Origin: Pachyseris speciosa
Taxonomy: Eukaryota > Cnidaria > Anthozoa > Scleractinia > Pachyseridae
DNA length: 64,000 nucleotides
NCBI GenBank assembly: GCA_016490735.1
Contig: JAEMWC010000140.1
Coordinates: 547,001 to 611,000, forward strand
Direction of reading: 5' to 3'
In this document: piece by piece, positions 23,980 through 36,086 of the stretch
Numbering within the stretch: the stretch's first letter is position 1
Layout: every line of letters begins with the position of its first letter
Notes under the pieces: model-generated
What the model saw: the letters and a program-made list of their open reading frames with translations, nothing else
Told to the model about the DNA's origin: nothing
The model's database searches: none
Program-made: the position numbers and the translations under genes

Positions 23980-24066
23980 CTTCTCCCCCATTCACTGTAC
24001 CACTCCCCCTACTCCCTACTTCTAACCTCACCCCCCCATTCACTGTACCACTCCCCCCCTACTCCC
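23980..24066 (+). repeat. Two tandem copies of a C-rich 55-bp unit
   Basis: CCATTCACTGTACCACTCCC occurs twice, each followed by a CCTACTCCCT block. It lies within the second intron of the 23-30 kb gene. Confidence 0.6.
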
Positions 24067-25094
24067 TGCTATCTACCAAAAGTCTAATTCATTCATAGAT
24101 CCCAACTCTCTCTACCATCTTATCTGCAAGGTTTCTAAGCTCTTTTCAAACTGACAGAAGCCATAGAAGAATACTGTGTTGATAAAAAGTAGTTTTACCA
24201 GAAAATAACTGAGTTAAATAAACAAACCAAAATTTCTGACTCACCACTTAATGAGTAGCCAAAAAACAGAGAAATGGCTAAATGATAGACATTATACAGC
24301 AAAATAAGTCAAAGAGTTGTCAATGAGTTTTTAAGCCTATGCAAAATACATTGTGAGCAGAAGTCAATTACTGCTAGAGTGAAACCTGTATAGGGACCAC
24401 TACAAAGTGAAGTTTTCTTCAACATTATTGAAATAGACTTAATGGCTTTCAGAAATTGTGCCTGCAAATGTTCCAATCCACACACTTGGCTCATGTCAAT
24501 GAGTGATCACCACACAAAGTTTGTCTGCAGTGCTTATCCCCTGCATAGTATTAGACAACTACTACTGAAGTCCTGGGTGCTCTGAGAGAGTACTGTTAGT
24601 AACAGATACATAGATAACCTGAGTGTGTAATTTAACCAAGGTTGTGCTCTAGCAGTGCCCAGGGGCCCCTGGCGACTTACTTTTGCCTTTGGGCAACAAG
24701 GAAATCTTAGTTTTTTCACACAATTATTATGCTGGGCACCCTTGATTTCACAGGTTTAGAGTTTTGGGCTTCCAAATAGTTTTCTTAGATCACAGCCTAA
24801 ATGTTAACATCATGTGAAATAGTAAAAAGTTATTTAGGTTGTAAATTAAAGTGATGTAATACAATAATTCATACAATACACGGGTGGCCACAGTTTCACA
24901 AATTATGTATTATGTCAGGAGGCCATTGATTACTGTAACATGTAAAATGTCTGTAGTACAATTTAGAACCTTAAAATTGTTACCATTAACTAAATTATCC
25001 ATTTCTTGTATTATTTAATAAATTATAACTGGTAGCTGGCATGACCAAAGATGAGTTCTGATAAAACGACATGTAGGCTTTGTAGTACAACCAA

Positions 25095-25406
25095 ATATGT
25101 TGTGGTATGAAATATACTTCCTCTGTCTCCTATGAATAATCAGGGTTAGGAGACAAAGGAAATAAATTCCATACCAGTTGGTATGAAATCTATTTCCTTT
25201 GTCTCCTATGAATAATTTGGGTTAGGAGACAGAGGAAATAAATTTCACACCAGTTGGTTTGAAATTTATTTCCCTTGTCTCCTATGAATAATTAGGGCTA
25301 GGAAACAAAGGAAATAAATTTCATACCAGTTGGTATGAAATTTTTTGCTTTTGTTTCCTAGCCCTAATTATTCATAGGAGAAAGTAAATTTCATACCACA
25401 ACATAT
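25095..25406. mobile_element. 312-bp MITE-like element with internal tandem units
   Basis: The ends ATATGTTGTGGTATGAAAT and its exact reverse complement form 19-bp terminal repeats that continue with gaps to about 50 bp. The interior has three to four units of about 100 bp (CTCCTATGAATAAT...GGGTTAGGAGACAAAGGAAA, then CATACCAGTTGGTATGAAAT), each partly palindromic. No coding sequence. It lies in an intron of the 23-30 kb gene. Confidence 0.7.
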
Positions 25407-25494
25407 ACAATAGCATTACAGTATAGTCTCCCTCACCCTTCCATAAAAGCTAACCATTTAAAATCAGGGTTTATGCCTAATTAGTAAGATCATT

Positions 25495-25556
25495 GCCTAA
25501 CCCTACCCCCCTAAAACCAATCCGTAACCCCCCCTAACCACTAACCCTAACCCTTT
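25495..25556 (+). repeat. Degenerate interstitial telomere-like run
   Basis: Contains CCTAACCCTA, CCCCTAACCA and CTAACCCTAACCCTTTA, variants of the metazoan CCCTAA telomere unit, in an intron. Only two exact consecutive units are present, so this may be a chance C/A-rich stretch. Confidence 0.3.
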
Positions 25557-26223
25557 ATTTAATGTTTTTGTGTAACTTTTTGAGGCACATGTAAGTTCAC
25601 TTAAAGAAAGGAATTAAAGTCTGTGTATTGAAGGAAAACTTCCCATGATTGTAAAAAAATAAACTGGTTTGAAAAACATAAACTAGTTTGAAAAAAACAA
25701 ACTGGATTGAAAAAATTTTAAGGGAAATAAAATATGAACCACAACATATACACATGTATAGTGACCTTTCTGGTATGGCTAAAACTATTTGTACTCTACC
25801 AAACCTTTGTGCGTACACAATGATTGTTTCTATGATGACACAATAGGAATTAGATAGGGTGAATGCACAAGTTATGTCATATCATTATTTTCCCCCTCAC
25901 AGTGTCGACATAACTGAAGAATCTGTTGACCTGAGAAGAGATGAATCTCTTGCACAAGACATTTCTTCAGTGTCCGCAGTGTCTCTTGTCCAGAGTATGT
26001 CCACCCTTTATCCTACATTTGGCAGTATCAGCGGAGATCCTTTCTTGGATGAAAGTATAAGGTACATGTATCCATCTCTCTGACAGGTCCTCACACATCT
26101 TTAAACACTTACACAGCTCGACACCTTGTCGTGAATCTTGTTCTGCAGATTGTTTCAAAATCCTTGATTCTGCTTCCAATAATTTTTTTGTTTAGTAGTT
26201 AATTAGTCCTAATGGTTTCTCAA

Positions 26224-26282
26224 ACATTTTATAACTGACGATGATATTGGTAACGCCGAAACATGTCTAAATTTTAAAATGT
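26224..26282 (+). ncRNA. Degenerate hammerhead ribozyme
   Basis: Core CUGACGA at 26235-26241 fits CUGANGA, GAA(A) is at 26258-26261 and the cleavage triplet GUC at 26265-26267. Stem III is the short ACAUGU. Outer stem I pairs ACATTTTA (26224-26231) with TAAAATGT (26275-26282). Stem II (GATATT/AACGCC) has two mismatches that look like C-to-T/G-to-A decay of a perfect stem. The short stem III is typical of hammerheads in Penelope-like elements and retrozymes. It lies in an intron of the 23-30 kb gene and is probably inactive. Confidence 0.5.
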
Positions 26283-29200
26283 CGTCATCTTTTTTAAAGT
26301 TGCAGCTAACTTCATGCTCTGCCAACCATTTGGTATCCATATGTATAGCACAATATTGAAGGGCTGATCGGGAGTGCAGAAAAAGCCTATGTGCATTTTT
26401 GGGCCAAATTTCATGTAATTTTACACTGCACTCACTCACTTACAATGCACTCAGCCCTTCAACTGGTTTTATATTACTGTTAACTTAGGATCATATTTTT
26501 GGTTGTAGGTCTGTATCTTTTACTTTATTGATAAGTACAGTAACAGAAGGTTCTTTTCCAAATGTAAGATGTCTCTGTTGACTTTTTTACGGTTAGATTA
26601 AAGACAACATTCAAGCTTCAATTTTGTCTTTTGGTAGTTGTTCTGATGGTGGTACAAGTGATGATTCTGGTGACGAGTCTTTGTCAGATAATGAGTCCAC
26701 TGGTGACTTGTCCAGTGAAGGTGAACGTGAAGAAGATGACCTATATCAACCCCTGTCTTCTAGGTTAGTATATGTTCCATTGACGAAAATACAGACTGAG
26801 GCACCTTGTACCAATTCTAGGGAAAAAAATTAAAATCCTGTGGTACAACTGGTACAAGAAAATGAGGAAATATGATAATCATATATATTAAATTTGAGAG
26901 TATTTGTTTTACAGTTCCCTTGAGCATTCAGCAGATGACAGTGCAACTCTGACAGCTATTGGATCATGCCTTGATGATGAAAGTGAGTCTGGGATTCAAG
27001 GGCCTGAAGAAATACTTGTAAATAGTTCAACCGATGTTCTACCAGAAATAGGACCTGTTACCTTTGAAGAACACAAGAAAATGTTAAAGAAAATGGTTCA
27101 AAAGGATTTTATGGAACTTCAGAAGTGTAAGAGCTCGTCAATGAAATACCAAGCCATGTTTGAAGGTGTACGAGTGATGGTGGACGTAGAGAACATTGTG
27201 CAGATATTTGAGGGTCCTTGTTGGATGGAAAGTTGTCAGGAAAAAAACAAAGTTCTGGAACAAAAGCTTGAAACTGGTGTGCAGACGATTACATATCAGT
27301 GCAAAAATGGCCATCGTAATGTGTGGCACTCATCCAAAGTGCTGAGAACCAAAAATGGCCAGAAACTGTTTGTTTCATCAACTCTTTTGGCAGCAGCGAC
27401 ATTGCTTACAGGAAATAACTTTGAAAAAATCAACCTCTTTGCACGTTGTATGAACTTGAGTTTCATCTCATCTACAACTTTTCATCGCATTCAAACATTT
27501 TATGTCATCCCAAGCATCAAGGAATTATGGGGTGAAATGAAAGGAAAAATTTGGAAACTTTTTGAAAAGGAACTTTTGGTTCTGTGTGGTGATGGGAGAA
27601 TGGACTCTCCAGGATTTAGTGCAAAGTATTGCTTGTACACCAAGATGGACCACTTCCTTGATTTAACTGTTGACGTTAAGATAGTGGACAAGAGAGAGGC
27701 AGGCGGCACTTCTTCACTTATGGAAAAGATGGGGTGGAAGAGAATCCTCGAAAGAATGGTGGGAGTATTAAATCTTCAGGAGCTGGTGACTGATGCTTCC
27801 AGTGTCATAATGAAGATGGTGAGAGAACTGAAAGATGTGTACTGTAGTTATTATTTGCCCCTCTTGCATTGTATGTTGTTTAATAATTTATATTGATAAT
27901 TTGGTGCATACGAGTGACTGTTTTGAAGAACACTCATGCATATTACTTTACAAGCCTTGTGGCCAGAGGTCAGGTAATTTTTTATTGAAATAGATCCTAT
28001 TCAGATGGAACTAGCTTGCATTGGAGGCTTGTACAGGGGTATGGTACAGTATGACAGGATTGGCTGACTCTAGTCTCATCTGCTGGGTAAATCCAGTTCA
28101 AAACCAACCAGACTAATGGTTATTTGTTTACATCAAGTGGTTGGAAATTAGTTGTTGGGATAATTGTTAAATTGAACAGGTCAAAATTGTTGTGAGTGAA
28201 TTCTGAACAAAATGGTGAGAAATATCTGGTTTGCATTCAAAAGTGTTCATCAGTGGGGTAATTAATTAGTGCTTCAAGTTGCATTCTAGTATTATAATTT
28301 TTTATTGACAGTAATCTCAATTTTTGTGCCTTTTGACAGATCAAAATTGTGAAATGCTGGAGCATTTTGTTCATTCCCTTGACATTTGGCACAAATCTGT
28401 AAGCTAACAGCCAAGTTGTCTGCTGTAAGTATATTATTTTGGGTAGTCTCTTCGAAATAGCAAAGGTTTGATTTCAGGGTGGGTTCTGTACCTCTTGTAG
28501 ATGAGACAATAATCCCACTTGAAAGAAAAATGGTTTCATTTTCAGCTTATTTTTTCAGGTTAGTTTAAATACTAAATTTTGGCCATGGTTTGACTTATCT
28601 TTTACAATCACTGAAGAGCATCATGAATTTTAAAATTTAAAAGAATCACATAAGGAACATTTGTTACAGAAATTTCTTTTTAATTAATTTCAAGATTTTA
28701 AATACCGGTATTTTCTCAGCTTTTTCTTTCCTTTTCCGATGAGGAGTACGTTAACATAGAGTAGCCTTTGTGGGAATATTAATACGTTTATATGTATGTA
28801 TGTAGGTTTCTCAATTGCAGGCCTGCCGTTCAGCTGTAAATAAACTGTTCCTTTTGCAGGCCTCTAAAATCAAAGGATGTGAAGCTTTGGCACAGTGGAT
28901 TGAGCCAATCCGCAACCACTTTTGGCACTGGGCTGAATACTGTGATGAGGACTTTACTAAGGTAGGGATATCACAGATAATAGGTAGCTATGTGTGTACG
29001 TATTTTTAGTTAGACCCCCTGGAAAATTTGACCTAGCAGTTAACAATATAAGAATTGTAAGTTATGATTACAGTGTCATAGGTATCTGCTTCAGTGGATA
29101 TTTACCTTTGTGTTAAGTCAATTTTAAATGATAAATTATCTTAAATGCAGGAAATGTGGATTGGAGTAGTCCACCATGTCTGTGGCGAGCATGAGTGGGA

Positions 29201-30581
29201 GAATGGTGAATGTTCCCATGGACAGTTGACTGAGGTGGAGAGGGCAAGCAGATACTTGCCAAAGACTCTAAAGCAGCCGAGGGGTTGCGCAAGATAGTAT
29301 TTGATGCTGAATGGCTTAAGTCTCTACAACACTATGTGAAATTTAGGTATGTGCTCCTTATTTGAATGCAGAACAGGATAACAGATAATTATAGCCATTA
29401 TCGTAATCAGTCAAACCCTAATGCACAATTTTCAACACAAAAATTCCGCTTGCTTTTCTGATCAAATTGCCTCTATTATTAGCTGTTTTTATACCAAGAT
29501 AATTTCATGTTCAGCAATGGGTTTTCTTTATTGCCATGGAAACAATTGTATATTGAATATCACAACAAGATATCTACATGTAACATGAGAAATTGAACTC
29601 GTTAAAGTATTATTTAAAAACTATTTTGATTTTATATTTCTTAATGAAATCCTTGACCTTTTCCTTTTATGTTTTTGTCTTCCATAGTTTGAAATTTGGG
29701 CTTTCACGAATTTTGATGTTAGCAACTCCTGGAGTTGAAAGGTTAATAAATGGATAAATGGTTGTTTTTTTTGTTTTAACACTTCCAGGGATACAAGCAA
29801 ACTGGAGAACTTCAACTCTATGCTCCTGAAATATGCTTCCAAACAAATTGCATTCTCGTAAGTACATAATCATCCATTTGCCACGTACATTTCGTTTTCT
29901 TTTCATGATTGTTGCCCCACTTAGGACTCAGCTAGAAGACTACTTCTTTCTTCAAGTTATTACCAGTCAAATGTGTCTGGACAGGATCAAAAAAAATTTC
30001 CTTTCTACCCTAAGTTCAAGGGACAGTCTAAACCTCTGCTAAGAAATGGAGAGAAAGGACCACAAAACTGCTTTCGGCAACAAACATCCTTGCTCGAGTG
30101 TGGATATATTTGGTTTGTGATCAGGTTATGGTTGGGCATTGATAGCACTGGCTTGACCTCGCACAAAAAAGTTGTGATAAACTGCTCTAGTTATGTATTG
30201 ATTCATTTATTTTTATTTCATTTTAGGTATGAAGTGTTCACTGGAAGGAGTTTGTTAGCTGTGCTGGATCACAACTTCCATCTTTTCCGGAAGGAAATTG
30301 AAGGGAGATACAAGAAATTGTACTCCAAGGGGTCTGGAAACTGGAGAGTGGAAGCAGTGAAAGAGGACAAGAGCTATAGCTACTGGGCAGGACTGATTGC
30401 AGAAATCCTTTGCAAGAGCGCCGAGGACCCCGAGACTACAGCAAGACAAGTTATTGTGTCTCCAACAAGTCCACGGCGCTTAGCCCCCACCATAGCTATG
30501 AGAGAGTCGCCCACTACTGAAGATTTAGTTGCTGCGAGATTGCCGAGGTTCAAAAAGCAGACTTCACAGAAATCAGATTAA

Positions 30582-32050
30582 ACATAAAAAATTGACCTCT
30601 CCATCTGTATATTACTACAACCAGTTGCAAAAATTGTTGAAACACTTGTAAAAGCAGGTCTTATTTTCTTACTACAGTATATTACTGAACAAATCAACCA
30701 ATTCATTCATAGTTGTTGCATTAAATTTCACTTATTATCTTGGAATAGGTAGAGGAGAGGGAGACATGCATTTTGCTTGGTCTACCCCATGTTTGTCATA
30801 AGAAGGCCTATTGTCTCAGCAGTTCCAGTAATGTGAAAAAGTGAAAGAGGGAAACAGTGTACCCAGCTTGCTCACTTGATGCAGTCTTTCAGAGCTCCTT
30901 TACTCAATCATGTAATTAGCAGAAATGATTCTATATTCTCAGCATTGAATAAATGTTTAAAGGTGATTGGTTTTAAGAACTGCAATTTGAAATTTCGACG
31001 CTAAATCGTCACATACGATAGTTTCGCTTTCAGCCCTTCAATTAAATTAATGACATTGTTTGGGGTATCACCATGATGACAAACCCCTAAGGAGACTGTT
31101 TAGTTGCATCACTTAAATTTTGGGCTTTTAAAAGGCTTTAGTCATATGCTTGCAAATGAAATCAAAAAACAACTCTCAGACCTTGATTTTGTCTTGATAA
31201 GAACATTTTACCAGGAATTCTAGCATTTTCTGTCATATTGGGAGATTGAAAAAACTCCCAGCAAGGTGTTATACAACCATAATACATGGTAAAGAAATGC
31301 AACACATTGGACATAGGTGATAATAAAGAATGAGTCTTTTTTGCTTTTGTCTTACATGGACAAAATAAATGCTATAAAAAATGCTTTCACAGAAAACCAC
31401 TTATTATTGTGGTCAGCAACTATGACACTGTAATCCATTTTGGAAAGTAAATTTTTTTATCTACTTTACGAAGTGGAAAATGATGTCAAAAATTAGTGTT
31501 GGGCCCTGTTATTGCTGTCGTGTTTATGAATAATTCGTCGATAAATACACATGTATAAACGCAACGAAACTTTTATCTAAAACCTGACTATTTCTTAAAG
31601 AACTTGGGCTAGAGAAATGGGGGAAATTGACTGTCACAAACCAACAGACTGAAAGAGAAAACACCATGCATCATAACAGGAACAAGAAAAATAACAGTAA
31701 CTCGGAGCTTACTAAGGCACATCATTGGCTTCCCCATGGGGTCAAACCACGGTCTAACTCGGGAGATGTGAAGGAAATACAAGGAGGTGGATGGGATTCT
31801 TTGCCCAACATTGTTTAACAATCAAGGATTAGCAGCAGGGAAATAAGGTTTCCAGGGTGATATTCTGCTTAGAGACACCTCAGCCAAGGAAATTCCCTGA
31901 CCCCCAGGAAAATCCCTCAAGTTTGCTTGACTGATTTTACAAACCACCTGGTTAGCCTTGGGGTCAACACATGGGAAACCAAAGACGTGCATACTGTGAC
32001 CCTCTGGCAAATAAGTTTCAATACCGACAAATGCTTATTTAGCAACCTGG
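30582..32050. other. Intergenic stretch between tail-to-tail genes
   Basis: No recognised gene, RNA or bounded repeat. It separates the stop codon of the plus-strand gene from the stop of the minus-strand P2X7-C-like pseudogene. Confidence 0.35.
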
Positions 32051-33318
32051 CTAGGATTCCCTATATTCCATATAAATGCCATCTGGAGCAGGGTAAAATC
32101 TTCTTATCGTGAGAACAACGCATGAAGGCAAAACCCGTCGGTTTCCCTTCCCAATTTCCCATACTTCCATAAACAGTATTGTCTGTAGGCTGCCTTTCTA
32201 TATCAATTTGTTGATGCAAGTATGTAGAACCTTGCCCGAATAGCTAATGTCAGTACTTCCCGGTCAAGGCAGATGTCTTGATACATGGCATAAGAAGTAA
32301 CACAAGTTCTTTTTCTACAGCAAACATTCTCCATATCCAGCGGCATAGGTCTACAAACTGAACAATCACACCATTCAGGAGCACCAGCACCTCGATCAGG
32401 ACCGGGATCAGGCTCAGCAGAGCCACTGATTTCTGCTTAGATGTTCTTTGCGTTTTCCAAACTACCTCTGCCTTGGTTGAGAAGTCTAAGAAGAATTTGG
32501 TCTTTCTCATCAGTGGCCAGGGTTGTTATAAAGTCCTGATGAAAAACGTATACAACATAAGATGTATCAGAACAAATTATGCAATTATTTCTTACATCGA
32601 ACCCTCGTTGTACTAACTTTATGCGACATTGATCCAATACAAATTAAAATAGTTTAAGTTTAACTTGAAACAATTGAAAAGACCATGGACAACTTTCATT
32701 TAGAAACGTATTTGAAACGCATTCGATTCAGCTGTCAATTTTATAGCATACAATGAGAATATGTTTGAGTTATTCATTGGGAAATGTGACAATGAAAGAG
32801 CAAAACTCGGCACCGAAGACGATGAATGCTTGTTTATGCGTTTCAGAACTGAATGAGCACTGAACTTACTTGTATTTCTCTTTCTGCGTTCGCGGCCTGC
32901 TCTTGATGACGATTAAAAGCACTGGGGTTTCTATTCACCACAACCTCAACTGTCTTGTTTTTGCATGCGATCCTCTTTGTTCCACACTTGCAGCTGCTGG
33001 AGCATTCCACTGAAGCATTCTTACAGGGACAGCCAGGGTTTTTTTGCGGTCTTTTTACGGCTGCACGAATTCTTACAGGCACAGGTGGAAAACGGCGATT
33101 AAAAAAAAACAATTTTAATCGGGCACGTTCACGAGGCAAATGTGGATTTGACTTACCACTCGACTCACGTTCGCCAAAGGGACAGTGTTGGAAGCTCTTT
33201 CTACCTATTCCTCGTTCGTTTGCCCGCGTGGTGCAACAGGCGAACCATAAATGTTTACGGAAACAGCCTCTTCCATTTCTACAACATCTACGTCCTCGTC
33301 GTGGTCGATTTCCTCCAT
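32051..33318 (-). pseudogene. P2X7 receptor C-terminal-like domain protein, Cys-rich N-terminal part, disrupted
   Basis: The last exon (32432-32051, after a CAG acceptor) reads EWCDCSVCRPMPLDMENVCC then CRKRTC, AAYRQY and, in another frame, VLPSCVVLTIRRFYPAPDGI before TAG. This Trp-Cys-x-Cys, Cys-Cys and final PSC pattern matches the cytosolic C-terminal ('ballast') domain of P2X7 receptors, a zinc-binding module that also occurs in many invertebrate proteins without the channel. The preceding exon (about 32637-32466) carries GFDVRNNCIICSD. Upstream (about 33140-32870) is PGCPCKNASVECSSSCKCG, a CXC-like Cys cluster, and an acidic start at 33318 (MEEIDHDED). Defects: a stop at 32203-32205 where Trp is expected, and a lost G in the GGGAA run near 32145. 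No channel segment is present. Confidence 0.6.
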
Positions 33319-34642
33319 TTTAGCAGGCACTCGTCTGTGATCTCTTGACCTTTCCGCACGTGTCAGGATCGCGGCGGGAATGAAAACAAGAACAAAGGCG
33401 CGCAAGGTATTGTGGTTGGGAGGGATCCTTTAACAATAGAATATGCTTCGGAGCCAATCAACACATATCTTGAGGTCTCTTGCGAACACTTCGTATTAGC
33501 GATTATTTGCCGATGGTCCTCGAACGAAAATCTCGGCCTCCTCGTGGTGTGATTTTACTCTGATCTCGGGTCAACTGAAATGATTGCGTTACGCGTTGTC
33601 GGAAGGTTTGAAGTTTCTTTTGAAATAAGTGTACTGTTTTGAACGCAATAGAGAAAAATCTCTCATTCCTCTAGTGGTTTTGGCTGCTCTCACTAACATC
33701 TTCAATCAATTATAATTACACTTAAGACTTAAAAAAAAAAAGTAGCAGGAGTACATTCGGCAAAAGTTTCAGTGCAAAAATACAATTGCGTGGTCCATGT
33801 TGGAATGTAATTCAATATGCTGTTCTAAAAATACTCTGCCGGGAAAGGCCTCCTTTCACGTTTTCAGTAAACAACGAAAGATTTTCGTCCATTAAGGTTT
33901 TGGATACTGTAGTAATTAAATCGAAATTGCTCCAATCGGGCTATAAATCGGAAGCTTTGCAAATACTTAGCGGACGGTAATTTGTAACATTTCTAGTGTT
34001 TCTGAATCAATGCTCTCGCGCGCTCACGGCAGCGCGACGTTGAAAACAGCCATGAAAAGCATTTTTGCTCTAAGTTCCTGAAGATTCCCGGTTCGATGAT
34101 ATGATTTCCTAAAACCTTCTCGAGTCTGTATGAGATGTAATTTAACTTAGTGTTTGTCGTTTTTCGGTCCTCGATTCTCGTTTCTCGATTCACCAAACGT
34201 AAGAAGCTTGCGTGTTCACTTCTCGTGTATTCATGCACTTCTAATCCAAGGCGCTTTCAAGAAAAATGTAATTACTTTTCTTTCGTTTTGTTTTTCAGCA
34301 TTGTGTTTAAAATCGTTAAGCTAATACGTATTTGTGTTTTTGAGAACATTCGAGCCAACCGCCTGGAAAAATAAGCACTAATCTTCTACCCTCCCTCTCC
34401 TTCAGATTTTCCTGAGGCTCTGACCACCCCACCGGCTCCGGAATTTCAATTCCCTCCGTGGTGAGGGTATGGATATTTTCTGGAAACACAATTCTACTTT
34501 TTGTATTTTTCACCTTCTAAGCAGTAGTCACATGCGCCTCTAAGGCGCCTATTTTTGTATTTTTTACTTGTTCTGTGAAATTTCACTCATTCTATACAAG
34601 TCCTCAAAAACCATTTTTGATAAAGGACTGTACTTCTTTTCA
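33319..34642. other. Intergenic stretch, no recognised gene
   Basis: Short open frames on both strands lack domains. The start of the minus-strand gene at 33318 makes 33320-33560 a possible promoter region, but I see no defined element. Confidence 0.3.
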
Positions 34643-35410
34643 CTATTGAACCTTTTTTTTTAGTAAATCAAGAGTATCAAAATCAACCTGTTTATCATAC
34701 ACTTTTTTATTATCTTGATGAGTGATCAATCTAAGTTGCCCATATAGTTTGGGAACATCAGTTATTGAATTCCAATAGACGCCATTTTCTGGGTTAATTT
34801 CATATGCATTTCGTTTTGCTTGTGTAAATCCCCTTCCCAGATTGTAGGGTCTTTTTACCTTCTTCAATAATACCAATTCGTTTTCTGTAGTTTGAATGGT
34901 TTTGATCTGTTCATCATATTCAGCTATTTCGTCTTTATTATTTTTCCTTGCAGTTTTGGTAGTTGACAAATGAGCCTTTCCCGTCCTAGATCTATATTTA
35001 TTTGAGCAGACTTTTCCAATATTTTATCAGCTATATAGTTGGATCTTGTATGGTGTTTATGAAAAAATCAGCCTGTAAAGGCAATTTATGTCTCCGCATG
35101 ATTTCAAATTCTTCCTGCGTGAATCCTTTATTCATATCAGATACCAATTTTGACTCTTCACCACTAGGACTTGGTGATTCTAATTTTTGGACTTGTTCAT
35201 AATAGGGCAATATTTCTTTTTTCTTATATTCTTCTCTCGTTACTAATCTCCTCAATTTCTTTTTCCAGTAATCGGTTTCAATTCTTCCTTCTTTCCTTCA
35301 TAATATCTTGTTCAGACGTTTTTGTGCTTTTGATAACATCACGAACAATCTGAGTCATTTTTCCAGCGTCAGTTTTCGGAATAGTGAGTTTCTTATACCT
35401 TTCAATATCC
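34643..35410 (-). pseudogene. Polinton-associated hypothetical proteins, minus strand, broken
   Basis: Read on the minus strand from about 35410: a Lys/Glu-rich segment beginning MTQIVRDVIKSTKTSEQDIM (interrupted by a stop), then MRRLVTREEYKKKEILPYYE to about 35031, then the 108-codon frame 34969-34643 with NLGRGFTQAKRNAYEINPEN. The two later pieces share a 'GFTQ..' phrase, which suggests one long protein in several frames. I know no function. The position immediately upstream of, and divergent from, the packaging-ATPase remnant supports membership of the same Polinton-like element. Confidence 0.4.
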
Positions 35411-35483
35411 GTTATATTAATATATTATATATATTTATCTCAACTTATTTCAACTTATCCTGTAATATAATGTAATAATATAA

Positions 35484-36074
35484 ATGGAAATCCCAAATTA
35501 TGATTCAAATGACAATGAAAATAACAATTTCAAACAGCTGTATAAATGTATGCCTAAAAACGCGTTCAGAATGTTGATTTGGGGGAATTCAGGCTCAGGA
35601 AAGACAAATATGCTCTATCATATGTTGATGCAACCTTTTTTGTATTATGATCAGCTTCATCTGTATGCAAATATAAACAAATGATTGAAAATTGACAGAT
35701 ATTAGTAGTAATTAGGTTGGTTATAATGTCATTAATGATTCTAATGAGATAATACCAGTTAAAAATTTAGATAATGAAAGTCAAAAAAGTGATTGTTTTT
35801 AATGATTATGTAACAGAAAAAAAAACCAAAAACCTATAATAGGTTATTTCATTTAGGGAAGGCATAAGAACTGTATGGTAATATATTTGAGTCAGTCATA
35901 TTATTCATGCCCTGTGTATATAATTTTTCACCAACAAATGAACGAAACTTAATAACCCAAGAGCTTGGAGTTGCAAAAGATCAATACGATAAAGCCACAA
36001 AAAAAACTTATTCAATTTTTTACGTTGATAAGCCTATTAAAGCTGTCAAACGAAACTTTTACGGAAATATATAA
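35484..36074 (+). pseudogene. Packaging ATPase (FtsK/HerA-A32-like) of a Polinton-like element, inactivated
   Basis: The first 66 codons contain a Walker A loop, GNSGSGKT (about 35584-35607), followed by MLYHML. The frame stops at 35684. Downstream pieces in other frames show a Walker B-like strand (VIVFNDYV, where the second acidic residue is Asp but the first is Asn), then GRHKNC, YLSQSYYSCP and a C-terminal KAVKRNFYGNI before the stop near 36074. This order matches the genome-packaging ATPases of Polintons/Mavericks and related viruses. Several frameshifts and stops, plus the altered Walker B, make it non-functional. It stands 12 bp before the fibre-like gene. Confidence 0.7.
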
Positions 36075-36086
36075 TATATTAATATA

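Larger units (their letters stand above)
23132..30581 (+). pseudogene. Ten-exon gene with CGDGRMDSPG core (unnamed, possibly transposase-derived), two frameshifts
   Basis: Splice-consistent exons: 23132-23366 (ATG chosen because RGRPKATNGTKRILLRESTF follows), 23591-23618, 25903-26061, 26638-26763 (Ser/Asp/Glu-rich), 26915 to about 27830, about 28340-28424, 28860-28961, about 29149-29346, 29789-29857 and 30223-30581. Exons 1-5 join in phase. The core reads YQCKNGHRNVWHSS, then CGDGRMDSPG, TDASS and HSLDIWH, with later LDHNFHL and YSYWAGLIAEIL. Spaced acidic and His residues suggest an RNase H-like DDE fold, which is an inference. One base is missing after HSLDIWHKS (an AAA reduced to AA at about 28401) and another frameshift lies in exon 8 (about 29250). 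I recall the family as uncharacterised proteins expanded in corals and anemones. It could be an intact gene carrying assembly errors. Confidence 0.65.

Noticed and set aside
28240..28265. Another hammerhead core (minus-strand CUGAUGA near 28250)
   Set aside because: No GAAA and no stem II at the required distance.
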